Source: Bubalus kerabau (lineage: Eukaryota; Chordata; Mammalia; Artiodactyla; Bovidae). From it: 64,000 nt of DNA. A program made the translations under genes and the position numbers. Each line of letters opens with the position of its first letter. Position 1 is the stretch's first letter. Below, piece after piece: positions 52,591-63,134 of this stretch. The notes under the pieces are model-generated. The model was not told where the DNA came from, did not search any database, and was given only the letters and a program-made list of their open reading frames with translations. The stretch is taken from the NCBI RefSeq assembly GCF_029407905.1, contig NC_073646.1, positions 10,310,001-10,374,000 on the forward strand, read 5' to 3'.

Positions 52591-52996
52591 TATGGGGGGA
52601 AAAAAAAAAGCCCACAAAGAGAACACATCTCTGTTTCAAGAGAACAAAAGGATGCCCTTTTCCTACTTGGGATGAGACAGAGGCAGAGTTATCTGAGGGT
52701 GGGGTAGGAGGGGTGCTACACTGCCTCTTTCAAATCCCACCAAGGAGGGAGACTGGCCCCTCACTGGTCCTCAGTGGGCCACCCAGACCAGAGCAATGCC
52801 AACCAGAGGCTGGTTAAACGCTATCCCATAAGAATGTTCCGTGCCCAGCATGGGAAGGTTCACTCCACTGAGTGGGGTGAACAGCTCCTTAGAAGCCCAG
52901 GGGATTTTTCTCAGAAACTTACCCTTTGGATATGCAGGTATGCAAAGCTCAGAGAGCACGCCCAACACACTGTAGATGAAAACAGGTCCTTCCAAC
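52591..52996. other. Intronic unique DNA
   Basis: No repeat was recognised. A minus-strand stretch near 52925-52975 has acceptor- and donor-like edges (TTCATCTACAG and AGG/GTAAGT), but it does not encode tektin sequence. Confidence 0.45.
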
Positions 52997-53078
52997 CCAG
53001 GTGGCTCAGTGGTAAAGAATCCACCTGCCAAGCAGGAGGAGTTTTGGCAGGCAGGTTCTTTACTACTGAGCCACCTGG
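52997..53078. repeat. Hairpin of two SINE heads
   Basis: Arms of 35 bp (52997-53031 and 53044-53078) pair with about four mismatches around a 12-base loop. Each arm is the Bov-tA tRNA-like head, CCAGGTGGCTCAGTGGTAAA and its reverse. Confidence 0.9.
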
Positions 53079-53202
53079 GAAGCCCCATTATGCTTCATTA
53101 CAGGATACTGAACACAGTTCCCTGTGCTGTATAGGAGATCCTTGTTGTTTATTTTATATATAGAAGTGTGTGGACCCTCAACTCACACCACCAAAGTGAA
53201 AG

Positions 53203-53404
53203 TGTTAATAGCTCAGTGGTGTCCGTCTCTTTGCGACCCCATGGACTATAGCCCACCAGGCTCCTCTGTCCATGGAATTCTCCAGGCAAGAGTACTGGAG
53301 TGGGTAGCCATTCCCTCCCCCAGGGGATCTTCTTGACCCAGAGATCAAACCTGGTCTGCATTGCAGGCAGATTTTTTTTTACTGTCTGAGCCACCAGGGA
53401 AGCG
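53203..53404 (-). mobile_element. Bov-tA SINE in L1
   Basis: GTGAAAGTGTTAATAGCTCA to CTGTCTGAGCCACCAGGGAA. Confidence 0.92.
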
Positions 53405-53671
53405 TGTATCTGCTCATCCCAAACTCCTCATTTATCCCTCCCACCCCCTTCCCCCTTTGGTAACCATGTTTGTTTTCCATGTTTTTGAGTCAGTTTTGTA
53501 AATATGTTGATTTGTATCATAGTTTAGATTCCATGGATAAGTGCCATTATAGGGTATTTGTCTTTCTCTTTCTCATTTACTTTACTTAGTGTGATAATCT
53601 TCTCTAGATCCACCCATGTTGCTGCAAATGGCATTATTTCATTGTTTTTTGTGGCTGAGTAGCATTCCATT

Positions 53672-53930
53672 CACCCCACTCCAGCACTCTTGCCTGGAAA
53701 ATCCCATGGACGGAGGAGCCTGGTAGGCTGCAGTCCATGGGGTCGCTAAGAGTCGGACACGACTGAGTGGCTGACTTCCCTTTCACTTTTCACTTTCCTG
53801 CATTGGAGAAGGAAATGGCAACCCACTCCAGTGTTCTTGCCTGGAGGATCTCAGGGACGGGGGAGCCTGGTGGGCTGCCGTCTATGGGGTCGCACAGAGT
53901 TGGACATGACTGAAGCGACTTAGCAGCACC
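53672..53930 (+). mobile_element. Bov-A2 dimeric SINE in L1
   Basis: Two BovA units are joined by CTTTCACTTTTCACTTTCCTGC. AGCATTCCATT occurs at 53661-53671 and 53931-53941, the target-site duplication. Confidence 0.95.
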
Positions 53931-54264
53931 AGCATTCCATTATATACCACATGTTCTCCCTATTCATCTATCCATGGACCTTTAGGTCATTTCCATGTCT
54001 TGGCTTTTGTGAATAGTGCCACTATGAACATTGGACTGCATGTATCTTTTTGAATTAGAGTTTTCTCCAGGAATGGGATTGTTGGATCATATGGTAACTC
54101 TATTTTTAGTTTTTTGAAAAACCTCCATACTGTTTTTCCACAATGGCTGCACGAATTTACATTCCCACCAACAGTGTAGAAGGGTTCCCTTTTATCTACA
54201 CCCTCTCCAGCATTTATTTTCTGTAGATTTTCTTTGATGATGAAAAGGCCTATCTCTTGACTCT

Positions 54265-54705
54265 AGTGAAAGGGCGGACATTCATTCACATGCTCATTCA
54301 TTTCTTCATTCACTCACTAATTTATGGATTCACTGATTCACTCTTTGACTTAACTGTGGATGAGGCACCTATTGGGTGCTAAGCACTGTTGTAGGTAGTG
54401 GACACAGCAGTGCACAAAACAGGTAGAAAACACCATCTTCAAGGAGTTACATTCTAGTACAGCGGTCCCCAGCCTTTTTGGCACCAGAGAAAAGTTTCAT
54501 GGAAGACAGGCTTTCCATGGACCAATGAGGCAGAGTATGGTTTCAGGAGGATTCAAGAGCATTACATCTATTGTGCACTTTATTTCTATTATTATTACAT
54601 CAGTTCCACCTCAGATCATCCAGCATTAGATCCCCCAGAGGTTGGGGACCCCTGTTCTAGTGGATTATTTGCCCACTTCTTTAGGCAAGATTTATTAAGC
54701 ACCTG
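54265..54705 (+). mobile_element. L2 LINE 3' end hosting a hAT MITE
   Basis: GCACCTATTGGGTGCTAAGC, GTGGACACAGCAGTGCACAA and AAGGAGTTACATTCTAGTA are L2 3' landmarks. The sequence resumes after 54662. Confidence 0.75.
54460..54654. mobile_element. hAT-type MITE with 8-bp target-site duplication
   Basis: Terminal inverted ends are CAGCGGTCCCCAGCC and GGTTGGGGACCCCTG. The flanks are TTCTAGTA (54452-54459) and TTCTAGTG (54655-54662). It has no coding capacity. Confidence 0.9.
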
Positions 54706-54915
54706 GGCTTCCCAGATGGTGCTAGTGGTAAGGGACCTGCCTGCCAATGCAGGAGATGTGGATTCAATCCTTGGGTCAGGAAGATCCCCTGGAGGAGGGC
54801 ATGGCAACCCACTCCAGTATTCTTGCCTGGAGAATCCCATGGACAGAGGAGTCTGGTGGGCTGCAGTCCTTGGAGTTGCAAAGAGTCGGACACAACTGAA
54901 GTGACTAAGCACGCA
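54706..54915 (+). mobile_element. Bov-tA SINE
   Basis: GGGCTTCCCAGATGGTGCTA to CGGACACAACTGAAGTGACT. Confidence 0.92.
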
Positions 54916-54965
54916 CACACATTTAGCACGCATAAGCCCTTACTACAACTGCAACCGTCTTTGTG

Positions 54966-55180
54966 CTGTGCTAAGTTGATTCAGCCGTGTTTGACTCTTT
55001 GCAACCCTATGGACTGTAGCCCGCCAGGCTCCTCTGTCCATGGGATTCTCCAGGCAAGAATATGGGCGTGAGGTGTCGTGCCCTCCTCCAGGGGGTCTTC
55101 CTGATCCAAGGATTGAACCCATGTCTCTTCGTTTCCTGCAGGCAGCTGGGTTCTTTACCACTAGTAGCATCACCTGGGAA
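54966..55180 (-). mobile_element. Bov-tA SINE
   Basis: GTGCTAAGTTGATTCAGCCG to CTAGTAGCATCACCTGGGAA. Confidence 0.92.
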
Positions 55181-55573
55181 GTGAGCATCTTTACCATCAC
55201 AGAAGTTCAAGTTCCTCTCTCCCTGTTAACAACACAAACTTGGATGCCTTTAGTGTGCAGGATATTGGTGGGAGATGCCATCACCAGGCGGCATACAGTA
55301 CATTTCAGCTTTCTGGGAACTCTCATGTGAGCCCAGCAGTGAGGCAGGAAGACAGCAGCTCCCAGGGAAAACTAAAGCGTACTAATTGTTTTTCAAACCT
55401 GAGGACCACTTCCAGGGGCATGAGGCCAGTCTGTCCTGGCACAGCCTCCCAACACTTGCTCATCTCCCTTGATTGGCAAAGAGCAGCTGGGGGATCCAGA
55501 GACTTCTGCAGGCAACAGGCTCCAGTTACATGCTAACAAGCCTGCTCTGCTTTCGTAATATGTATCTTTCTCA
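55181..55573. other. Intronic, no feature recognised
   Basis: Short frames show no tektin similarity. Confidence 0.45.
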
Positions 55574-55574
55574 G

Positions 55575-55768
55575 TGTCAGAATCTTTGTGACCCTATGGG
55601 CTGTAGCCCTCTAGGCTCTGTCTATGGCATTCTCCAGGCAAGAATACTGGAGTGGGTTGCCATGCCCTCTTCCAAGGGATCTTCCCGACACAGGGATCAA
55701 AACCCACATCTCTTATGTCTCCGGCATTGGCAGGTGGGTTCTTCACCACTTGTGCCACCTGGGAAACT
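55575..55768 (-). mobile_element. Bov-tA SINE
   Basis: CAGAATCTTTGTGACCCTAT to CACTTGTGCCACCTGGGAAA. The BovA end is truncated. Confidence 0.9.
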
Positions 55769-56910
55769 GAGCTACTCTCTACTCCTGGCAAATGCTGTTG
55801 GTTTTCCATCCATAGAATAATATAATTACATTTTACGACTTGAATGAAACATGTAAAGTGAGTAACAGCCCAGGTGGCGGGGCGGGGGTAGGGGGGCAGG
55901 CAGGTAAAATCAGGAAGGGTGACGGTGAAGGAGGGTGCTGAGGGGCACTGTGAAGCCCCTTGCCCCCCGTCTCCTCCTCGGGGCTGGCTTTTGGCGGCGT
56001 GGTGGGGCAGCTGGAACCGACTCTTGCTTTTTCCCCATGCCACCACCCCTTCCCACCCCACCCCACCCCCTAGCATTTCTTGAACAGGCCTGCCTGTGGA
56101 TTTTCCAGAACAGAAGGGGTTTTCGAGAATTGGCTATTCTAGAACCCACTGATGACTCACACCCAAGGCAAATCTGCCCAGGCGGGTCTAAACTCTTCCG
56201 AGAGAATGTTCCCCCAAACCTCCTGTCCAGCCTCCATCTCTCACAGCCAGGGTCCTCTTCAATGGAAGGGAGAAAAAAGATACACACACACTCCTTCTTG
56301 GGGGCAGCCCCTGACACCTACCACAGTCCTGCCAACCTGTGCACCTCCAAAAGCCCTGGGGGCAGTGACTCAGCTTCCAGAAGTTTGAGGAATGTGACCC
56401 CCAAGAGACAGGAGGCAGAGACCACGTGGGCTGACCAGAAGCAGGGGCTGGAGACAGAACAGCCTTGGCCTTCAGGCTTAGCAGGAAGCTAAGGTGCCAA
56501 GACTGAGCTCTGGTCCCAAGACCCCAAATTCCATGATGTCCCCCAAGGAGAAGAGCTTGGAGTCCGAGAGGGTGATCCACATATCCCAGCATGTCCACTC
56601 CTGGTCTATACTATATACACTGAAGGAGCCCAAGACCATTCTGGAACATACGTGTCAAGGAGGTTCAGTGAGCTGGCAACACGCAGCTGCCTGTGACCAC
56701 AGAGACGGACACGTAAAAATTGGTAAATGAGCAGGTGGAGGATTCTGGCAGCCCATAGATGGATTAACCTCACATCCATAGGAACGATGCAAGGTGAGGA
56801 AACTGGGAAACAGAATGAGCTATTTGATACAATCCCTTTTGAGAGAAGTAAAGATCCATGCACAAGCAATGGCAATCCACGTTTTTTATAAGAACACATT
56901 TAAACGGGTG
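55769..56910. other. Intronic unique DNA
   Basis: GC-rich at 55870-56100. The 160-codon minus frame and 185-codon plus frame show no recognised domain and no tektin similarity. No repeat was recognised. Confidence 0.45.
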
Positions 56911-56911
56911 G

Positions 56912-57056
56912 CAGAGGAGGAGTGGTTAGGTTGCATCACCGACTCAATGGACATGAATTTGAGCAAACTTGGGAGATAGTGAAGGACAGAGGAGCCTGGT
57001 GTGCTGCAGTCCATGGGGCTGCAAAGAGTCAAACACCACTGAGAGACTGAACAACA
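56912..57056 (+). mobile_element. BovB LINE 3' end
   Basis: GGTTGCATCACCGACTCAAT to GGGCTGCAAAGAGTCAAACA. Diverged. Confidence 0.8.
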
Positions 57057-58020
57057 TTTAAATCAATAGGTCAACATTCTTTAAAGAGGTCATATTCATT
57101 CATTCATTCAAATAGTCCCTGAGGGCAAGGTCATCTATGGGAGAATAGGAGTTACCTTGAAGTTTAGGGATAAAAGGGTATAAACAAGGAAATGAGGGGC
57201 TTTGTACAAACACATGTGCCAGGAGCCAAGACGTATAATAAACTTACCTCTCTTCCCCAGGATCAAAAGAGGAGAAAAAAATCCCCATAATCCTATCAGA
57301 GCTAAGGTTTCCTTTTAAAATAACTTTTCTAAGGGAGAAATTCTATTAAAGACAAAATGCTATCTAATTGTAATGCGTGTTAATTCTTGCATTTGTTTGC
57401 CCATTCGCATTATCCGGACAGTTTTTTAAACTGCAGTTGTCTGCCCCCCTCCACCAGAGGTTCAGATTTCATTGGCCCGGGATGCAGTGGGTGTCAAAAG
57501 GTTTTAGGAACTCCCTACAGGTGCAGCCAGAGTCGGGAAACACTGATGCAGGTGATAGAGATGTGCAAATGCTCAAGAGTCCCAAGGGGAAGGAGATGGC
57601 TTGAGGACTCTGGTTAGGGACTTGGCGGTGCAACTCAAGACTGTCCATCTTGGCAGGAAAACCCCAAGTGGAGTCACGGGAGTAATTTCATTCCTTGAAG
57701 ATATTTTTGGAGATGTGCATGTGGGTGACCTGGGCACCATGGGCTTGGGTTTCCAGCCAGGAGCCTGGGGGAAAAGAGGCTGCCTCATCACAGGGTTTTC
57801 AAGTTTCTGGGGGAAATTTGATGTCAGCAATTGGAAATCCTGGTGCTCAGCCCAGAGCTGTGCCCTTGTCCCGCACTGTGGTCACCTAGGCAATCCAGAC
57901 CCCAGCCTAGGCAGGCAGGAAGCTCAGAGCACAGGCAGCCTTGCCGGGCAAGTCTGTACATGCTCTGCAGCTCAGAATCGTTCAGACCCAAGGCGCCTGT
58001 AATACGCATGTGGGCACGCA
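57057..58020. other. Intronic unique DNA
   Basis: A CATT repeat lies near 57093-57108. A 133-codon plus frame at 57601 shows no recognised domain. No exon was identified. Confidence 0.45.
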
Positions 58021-58021
58021 T

Positions 58022-58030
58022 GCGCACGCG

Positions 58031-58080
<50 letters not shown>
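58022..58080. repeat. (CG)n-(CA)n purine/pyrimidine repeat
   Basis: GCGCACGCGCGCGCGC passes directly into about 21 CA units, an uninterrupted alternating run of close to 60 bp. Confidence 0.97.
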
Positions 58081-58083
<3 letters not shown>

Positions 58084-58204
58084 TGAGTGTCTCGAACACC
58101 TTCACCACCCTCTGCAGGGGGAAGAAGATAGAGGTGTTTGAGGCATTCAATTACCCACTCACCCACCACCTGCCCATGGAGCTGGTGCATGTCACAATCC
58201 ACAT

Positions 58205-59400
58205 CTAGCCCAGCATGCTCCCACCACAGGGCCTTTGCATTTGCATTGTTCCCACTGCCAGGGACGCTCCTTCCCCAGATCTCCACATGGCTCATTCCCT
58301 CATGCCCTTCTGGTTATGGCTAAAATGCCCAGAAGACCTCTGTCTGATCATTTCCTTTAAACTTACAACCCCCAAACCGGCCAGCACTCCCAGTTGTTCA
58401 AATTCTGCTTTCTTTTCTCTATAGTCCTTATACCTTCTGACATACTGTGCTTTATTCATTAAAGAGCCTCTTGATGAGGGTAAAAGAGGAGAGTGAAAGA
58501 GCTGGCTTAAAAGTCAACATTCGAAAAACAAAGATCATGGCATCCTGTCCCATCACTTCATGGCAAATAGATGGGGAAACAATGGAAACAGTCCTTATTT
58601 TCTTGGGCTCCAAAATCACTGTGGATGGTGACTGCAGCCATGAAATTAAAAGATCCTTGCTCCTCGGAAGAAAAGCTATGACAAACCTAGACAGCATATT
58701 AAAAAGCAGAGATAACACTTTGCAGACAAAGGTCCATATAGTCAAAGCTGTGGTTTTCCCAGTAGTCATGTACATATTTAGACCACGAGTCATGTGAGAG
58801 TTGGACCATAAAGAAGGCTAAGAGCCAAAGAATTGATGCTTTTGAACTACGGTGTTGGAGAAGACTCTTGAGAATCCCTTGGACAGCAAGGAGATCAAAC
58901 CAGTCAATCCTAAAGGAAATCAACCCTGAATGTTTATTGGAAGGACTGATAATGAAGCTGAAGCTCCAGTTCTTTGGCCACTTGATCCAAAGAGCCTACT
59001 CACTGGAAAAGACCCTAATGCTGGGAAAGATTGAAGGTGGGACAAAAAGGGGGCAACAGAGGATGAGATGGTTGAATGGCATCACCAATTCATGGACATG
59101 AGTCTGAGCAAACTCTGGGAGATAGTGAAGGACAGGGAAGCCTGGCATGCTTCAGTCCATGGGGTTGCAAAGAGTCGTACACAACTGAGCAACTGAACAA
59201 CAACTCATTAATGTTGTCCATCATCCTCTACAGGGAGTAAGCTCCATGTGGGGAGGGATTTTTGTTTTGCTCTCTGCTGAATCCCCACTGCCTAAACCAA
59301 TCAGTGCCTGGGACATAGTAATAGTATCACCTAACACTTAAAATAGTGCTGACAGGGTGCTAGGCATTTTGCTAAAAGCTGTATATATTGCCCAATTGTT
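58205..59400 (+). mobile_element. L2 LINE split by BovB
   Basis: CCACCACAGGGCCTTTGCAT, TGCCAGGGACGCTCCTTCCC and CAGATCTCCACATGGCTCAT precede the BovB. GTTTTGCTCTCTGCTGAATC and CAATCAGTGCCTGGGACATA follow it. Confidence 0.8.
58461..59205 (+). mobile_element. BovB LINE, 5' truncated
   Basis: AAGAGCCTCTTGATGAGGGT to GTCGTACACAACTGAGCAAC. The frame is broken near 58790 by stops and it starts past the YADD motif, so it has no catalytic core. More diverged than the copies at 42 and 51 kb. Confidence 0.93.
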
Positions 59401-59620
59401 CAGTCGTTCAGTGGCATCCAACTATTTGTGACCCTGTGGACTGCAGCCCGCCAGGCTCCTCTGCCCATGGAATTTTCCAGATAAGAATACTGGAGTGGGT
59501 TGCATTTCCTATTCCAGGGGATCTCAGGGATAGAACCCGAGTATCCTGACTCAGGGATAGAACCCAAGTCTCCTGCATTGGTAGGCAGATTCTTTACCAC
59601 TGTGCCACCTGGGAAGCCTA
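59397..59620 (-). mobile_element. Bov-tA SINE with duplicated segment
   Basis: TTGTTCAGTCGTTCAGTGGC to CACTGTGCCACCTGGGAAGC. The stretch around CTCAGGGATAGAACCC occurs twice. Confidence 0.9.
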
Positions 59621-59699
59621 CTGACTAATTAGTAGATGCTTAATGAACACTTCCTCCCTGGATGGACCAATGCACACCATGAGGTGTTTGCTTAAGTAG

Positions 59700-59905
59700 A
59701 AAGCAGAGACTGGCACCAGACAACCTGAATCTCTCCAAATCCCAGCCCCAGCACATACAAGCTGGGTGACCTTAGGCAAGTGTCCTAGGCTCTCTGAGCC
59801 TTTCTAGTAAAATGGGGATCACAGCCACTCCATAGAGTGGAGGTGAGGCCATTGTGCCAGGCCTGGGGGAAGGAGCTCTTGGAAACCTTAGCAAGTATAT
59901 AAAGC
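59700..59905 (+). mobile_element. MIR SINE
   Basis: ATACAAGCTGGGTGACCTTA, GGCAAGTGTCCTAGGCTCTC and TAGTAAAATGGGGATCACAG. Confidence 0.9.
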
Positions 59906-60354
59906 CCTTCACTGCTGGCACACGAAGCTAGTGACACTCCTTTGTGGTAACTTGAAAAGCACTGGCACCAAGTCCTGCTCTTCCCAAAGCAAGCCCGTGC
60001 CTGTGTGTGCGTGTTCCTCCCACAAACACTCCCTGGAAAAAGCCATCGTGCCCCTCCTTCCATCTTTCCTTGGCTAGCTAGAGCGCTCTCGCCCTCCTTC
60101 CCTGTCTGCTTTTCTCCCCAGTCCCTGAGCTGGGGAAGCCTCCTGGGGCAGGGCAAAGGGCTGCCTGCTGTAGGATTGGCCCAGGGGCTCACCCCAAGGG
60201 AGGAGTCTCTGCAGCCTTGGCCCAAAGCTGGAACTCAGTTGGGAAGGAGGGTCCCCAGGCCCTAGACTGAGAAAGGGGTAGTTCTAAGCCTCCCGTGTGC
60301 CAGGCACAGGGGGCAAGGAAGGCAGGTCCCTTCAGCTCACTGAGTCCCTCTGCA
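59906..60354. other. Intronic unique DNA
   Basis: No repeat or exon was recognised. A 146-codon minus frame (60225-59785) overlaps the MIR. Confidence 0.45.
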
Positions 60355-61085
60355 GTCACACAGCTCTAGGTTCAAATACCAGCTCCGGCTCTTCCCCACT
60401 GTGTGCCCTTCAACGGGTCGCTTACCCTATCTGTGCTGTATATATTCGTGTATTCGATATCCACTGAGCCTCTTCACTCAGTAGCCCTATCTATGGGGCC
60501 AGACATTGTACGGGGCACTTGTTCTTTTTGTTGTTGTTGTTTGGTTGCTAAGTCGTGTCTGACCCTTTGTGACCCCATGGACTATACCCACAGGGCTCCT
60601 CTGTCTATGGGATTTCCCAGGCAAGAATACTGTGAACGGGAAGCGAAAGTGAAAGTTGCTCAGTCATGTCCGACTCTTTGCGACCCCATGGACTGTATAG
60701 TCCATGGAATTCTCCAGGCCAGAAAGCTGGAGTGGGTAGTCAGTCCCCTTTTCCAGGAGATCTTCCCAACCCAGGGATTGAACCCAGGTCTCCCACATTG
60801 CAGGTGGATTCTTTACCAACTGAGCCACCAGGGAAGCCCAGAATACTGTAATAGGTTGTCATTTCCTTCTCCAGGGGATCTTCCCAACCCAGGGACAGAA
60901 CCCCCATCTTCTGCTTGGCAGGCAGATTCTTTACCATGGAGTCACCTGGGAAACCTATGCTTTTATTATCATGCTATAAAGTTCGCATAATAATAATAAC
61001 AAATCACCCACCAGGTTACCGTGCAGATTAAATGAGATACTGTATATAAAATGCTTAGTCCAGTGCAGGCACGTGCCATGAGGCT
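60355..61085 (+). mobile_element. MIR SINE split by nested SINEs
   Basis: AGGTTCAAATACCAGCTCCG and CCCTTCAACGGGTCGCTTAC precede the SINEs. TAATAATAATAACAAATCAC, TTAAATGAGATACTGTATAT and TAGTCCAGTGCAGGCACGTG follow. Confidence 0.75.
60529..60955 (-). mobile_element. SINE-in-SINE (two Bov-tA)
   Basis: The outer copy is 60529-60633 plus 60840-60955. The inner copy, 60634-60839, is bounded by AGAATACTGT at 60624-60633 and 60840-60849. Confidence 0.93.
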
Positions 61086-61588
61086 GTCCCTCCTGCCCAC
61101 CCTACACCCAGCTCCCATCCTGCAGTGTTCAGTCCCTTAGGTGGTTTTTCCTTTGGGATGATTGTTGTTGTTTAATGTCAGACAATAGGAACCTCAGAGT
61201 TTGTCTCTGCAGGCGACTTCAGTCCCCTCAGACGTCCAGTCCAGGGCTCAACTTCCTTCAACCCACTTATTAGGGTGTAAGAGGTCAGGGCAGGGGTTGC
61301 CTGTGCAGTAGAGGAGGAGTGTCCTCTTTCTCAGCTTCTAGAATGCGGCTCAGGGAGGGTCGGCTCAAGGTAGAAGGTGGGTCAGTCCCCCAACCCCCAA
61401 CCCCCCAGCCCTGCCTGAGGAACCAAAGAGCGTTTTGTTCACCACACCCCTCTACCTTCCCAACTCCCCACTCTCCTCCCCACCCCTTCCCCCCCCCTCA
61501 CCCCGCCCCCCGCCCCTGCTCCAGGCAGATTCCCAGCCACGGGGGCCTCCTTGCAGGGTGTCTTGGAGGTAAGAGTCCTGGGCAAGAA
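61086..61588. other. Intronic spacer with a C-rich run
   Basis: A strongly C-rich stretch at about 61440-61520 gives proline-rich chance frames. No exon was recognised. Confidence 0.5.
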
Positions 61589-61589
61589 G

Positions 61590-61745
61590 TCAGGAGACTG
61601 GGGTCCCATCCAAGCCCTAACACAAACCAGCTGTGGAACTCATACCTCACTCAGAGCCCTGGGCTGTGGGGGCCCCAATTTCCTTATCCAGCAAATGGGG
61701 ACTCAAGACCTGTCTCCCTTACTGGTTAGGGCACTGTAAGTGCTC
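61590..61745 (+). mobile_element. MIR SINE
   Basis: CAAACCAGCTGTGGAACTCA, CCAATTTCCTTATCCAGCAA and ATGGGGACTCAAGACCTGTC. Confidence 0.75.
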
Positions 61746-61844
61746 CTGGACCAAGTTCAAGCTCTAATCCATCACCCATCACCTCCGTGTGCCCGGAGCC
61801 ACGTCCTCTGAGATCCAGTCTGAGAGCTGTTGTTATTAGCTGCA

Positions 61845-61882
61845 GGTGTGGCTGTGTGTGTGCACATGTGTGTGTGTGCAGG
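61845..61882. repeat. Interrupted (GT)n
   Basis: GTGGCTGTGTGTGTGCACAT followed by GTGTGTGTGTGCAGG. Short and imperfect. Confidence 0.85.
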
Positions 61883-61899
61883 TATGCGTCTGTGATTTT

Positions 61900-62200
61900 A
61901 AGTCTTCGAGTCAACCCCCCTCAGATGGCTGGGAGTCCCAGTACATAGCCTTCTGGAGCATCTTGAAGATGCTGTAGACAGTGGACACATTTTTCTCTAA
62001 AGCTCTGGGTGGTAGATATTTTTGGTTTTAGAAGACGTATAGTTTCTGTCACATATAGTTGCTAAGTTTCTGAGCTCAACTCAGCCAAGGCAGTGCACAA
62101 TTAACCCGGACAATATGGAAATGTATGGGGGAATCTGTGTTCCAATAAAACTTTATTTACAAAAACAGTGGGGGGAGGGGCAGATTTGGCCCCAGGGCTG
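61900..62200 (+). mobile_element. Old interspersed repeat 3' part
   Basis: GTTCCAATAAAACTTTATTT, ACAAAAACAGTGG and CAGATTTGGCCCCAG form a common mammalian repeat end that I recognise but cannot name with certainty. Confidence 0.5.
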
Positions 62201-62212
62201 ATAGTTTGATAG

Positions 62213-62412
62213 GCTTCCCAGGTGGCTCAGTGGGTAAGGAATCCACCTGCCAATACAGGAGATGCAGGATGGATCCTTGGGTTGGGAAGATCCCCTGGAG
62301 AAGGGAATGGCAACCCACTCCGGTATTCTTGCCTGGAGAATCCCATGAACAAGGAGCCTGGCGGGCTACAGACCAATGGGGGTCACAAAGAGTCAGACAT
62401 GACGGAGCGTGC
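62213..62412 (+). mobile_element. Bov-tA SINE
   Basis: AGGCTTCCCAGGTGGCTCAG to GTCAGACATGACGGAGCGTG. Confidence 0.92.
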
Positions 62413-62524
62413 ATGCAGGCTGTAGCTCATCACAGAGGAAGTCCTGACCCCTCTAAGCCTCCCATCACGCACAAGGCTGCTGCTTCTTCGAGGTTTCCCA
62501 CGTTCAGAGAGTAATTTCTCCAAC

Positions 62525-62655
62525 AGCTTTGCTACTCAAGGGGTGGTCTGCAGACCAGCATCGCTGGACTCTGAGTGCTTGTCATACATGCAGAGTCTCA
62601 GGCCCCACCCCAGACCTCCCAAGGTGCTGCGCATTTTAACAAAACGCTGAGGTGA
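62525..62655 (+). mobile_element. MER5A hAT fragment
   Basis: GTGGTCTGCAGACCAGCATC, GTCTCAGGCCCCACCCCAGA and GCGCATTTTAACAAAACGCT. Confidence 0.85.
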
Positions 62656-62938
62656 CCACACTCACGGTTAAAGTTTTAAAGCAAATGGACATGGTCGGGT
62701 TTGTTGTTTGAGGCAGATCTCTCCAGCTGCCATTAGGAGGGTGGGCAGAGGGCACAAAGCTGGGAAGAAGATGGCCAATGAGGAACTGAGAGGCAGGAGG
62801 GCCCACACTGAGTCCAAATGGAGAGACGCCGAGGGAACAAGGTCACAAGAGGATACAAAGGGCAAAATGTGGCGCGCCGTAATGGTTGGAGTGTGCCAAG
62901 GGAGGAAGTGCCAGCCCCTAAAATCAGAAGGCTGCTGT
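62656..62938. other. Intronic, no feature recognised
   Basis: Short frames on both strands have no tektin similarity. Confidence 0.4.
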
Positions 62939-62939
62939 T

Positions 62940-63125
62940 CAAAGGCCAGCACCACACCACTGAGCACATGGGCTTGGCAAATGGCCAAACCTCTCTGGGC
63001 CTGTTTCCCCAGCTGTATAATGGAGATAATAACAATGTCTACCTCAGAGGGTGACTGCGAGGATTAATTTAGGTACCCCATGCTAAGCACAAAGGCTGCC
63101 ACCTAACAAGCACTCTGTAGACCTC
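62940..63125 (+). mobile_element. MIR SINE
   Basis: GGCAAATGGCCAAACCTCTC, GTTTCCCCAGCTGTATAATG, GAGATAATAACAATGTCTAC and GACTGCGAGGATTAATTTAG. Confidence 0.9.
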
Positions 63126-63134
63126 AGCACTTTA

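Larger units (their letters stand above)
53085..54245 (-). mobile_element. L1 3' region (antisense) with two nested SINEs
   Basis: CAGTTCCCTGTGCTGTATAG, GTCAGTTTTGTAAATATGTT, TGTTGCTGCAAATGGCATTA, TTCCATGTCTTGGCTTTTGT and TGGCTGCACGAATTTACATT are antisense L1 ORF2/3' UTR landmarks. Confidence 0.88.

Noticed and set aside
52925..52975. Exon-like stretch on the minus strand with an acceptor (TTCATCTACAG) and donor (AGG/GTAAGT)
   Set aside because: It does not encode tektin sequence, is short, and such pairs arise often by chance.
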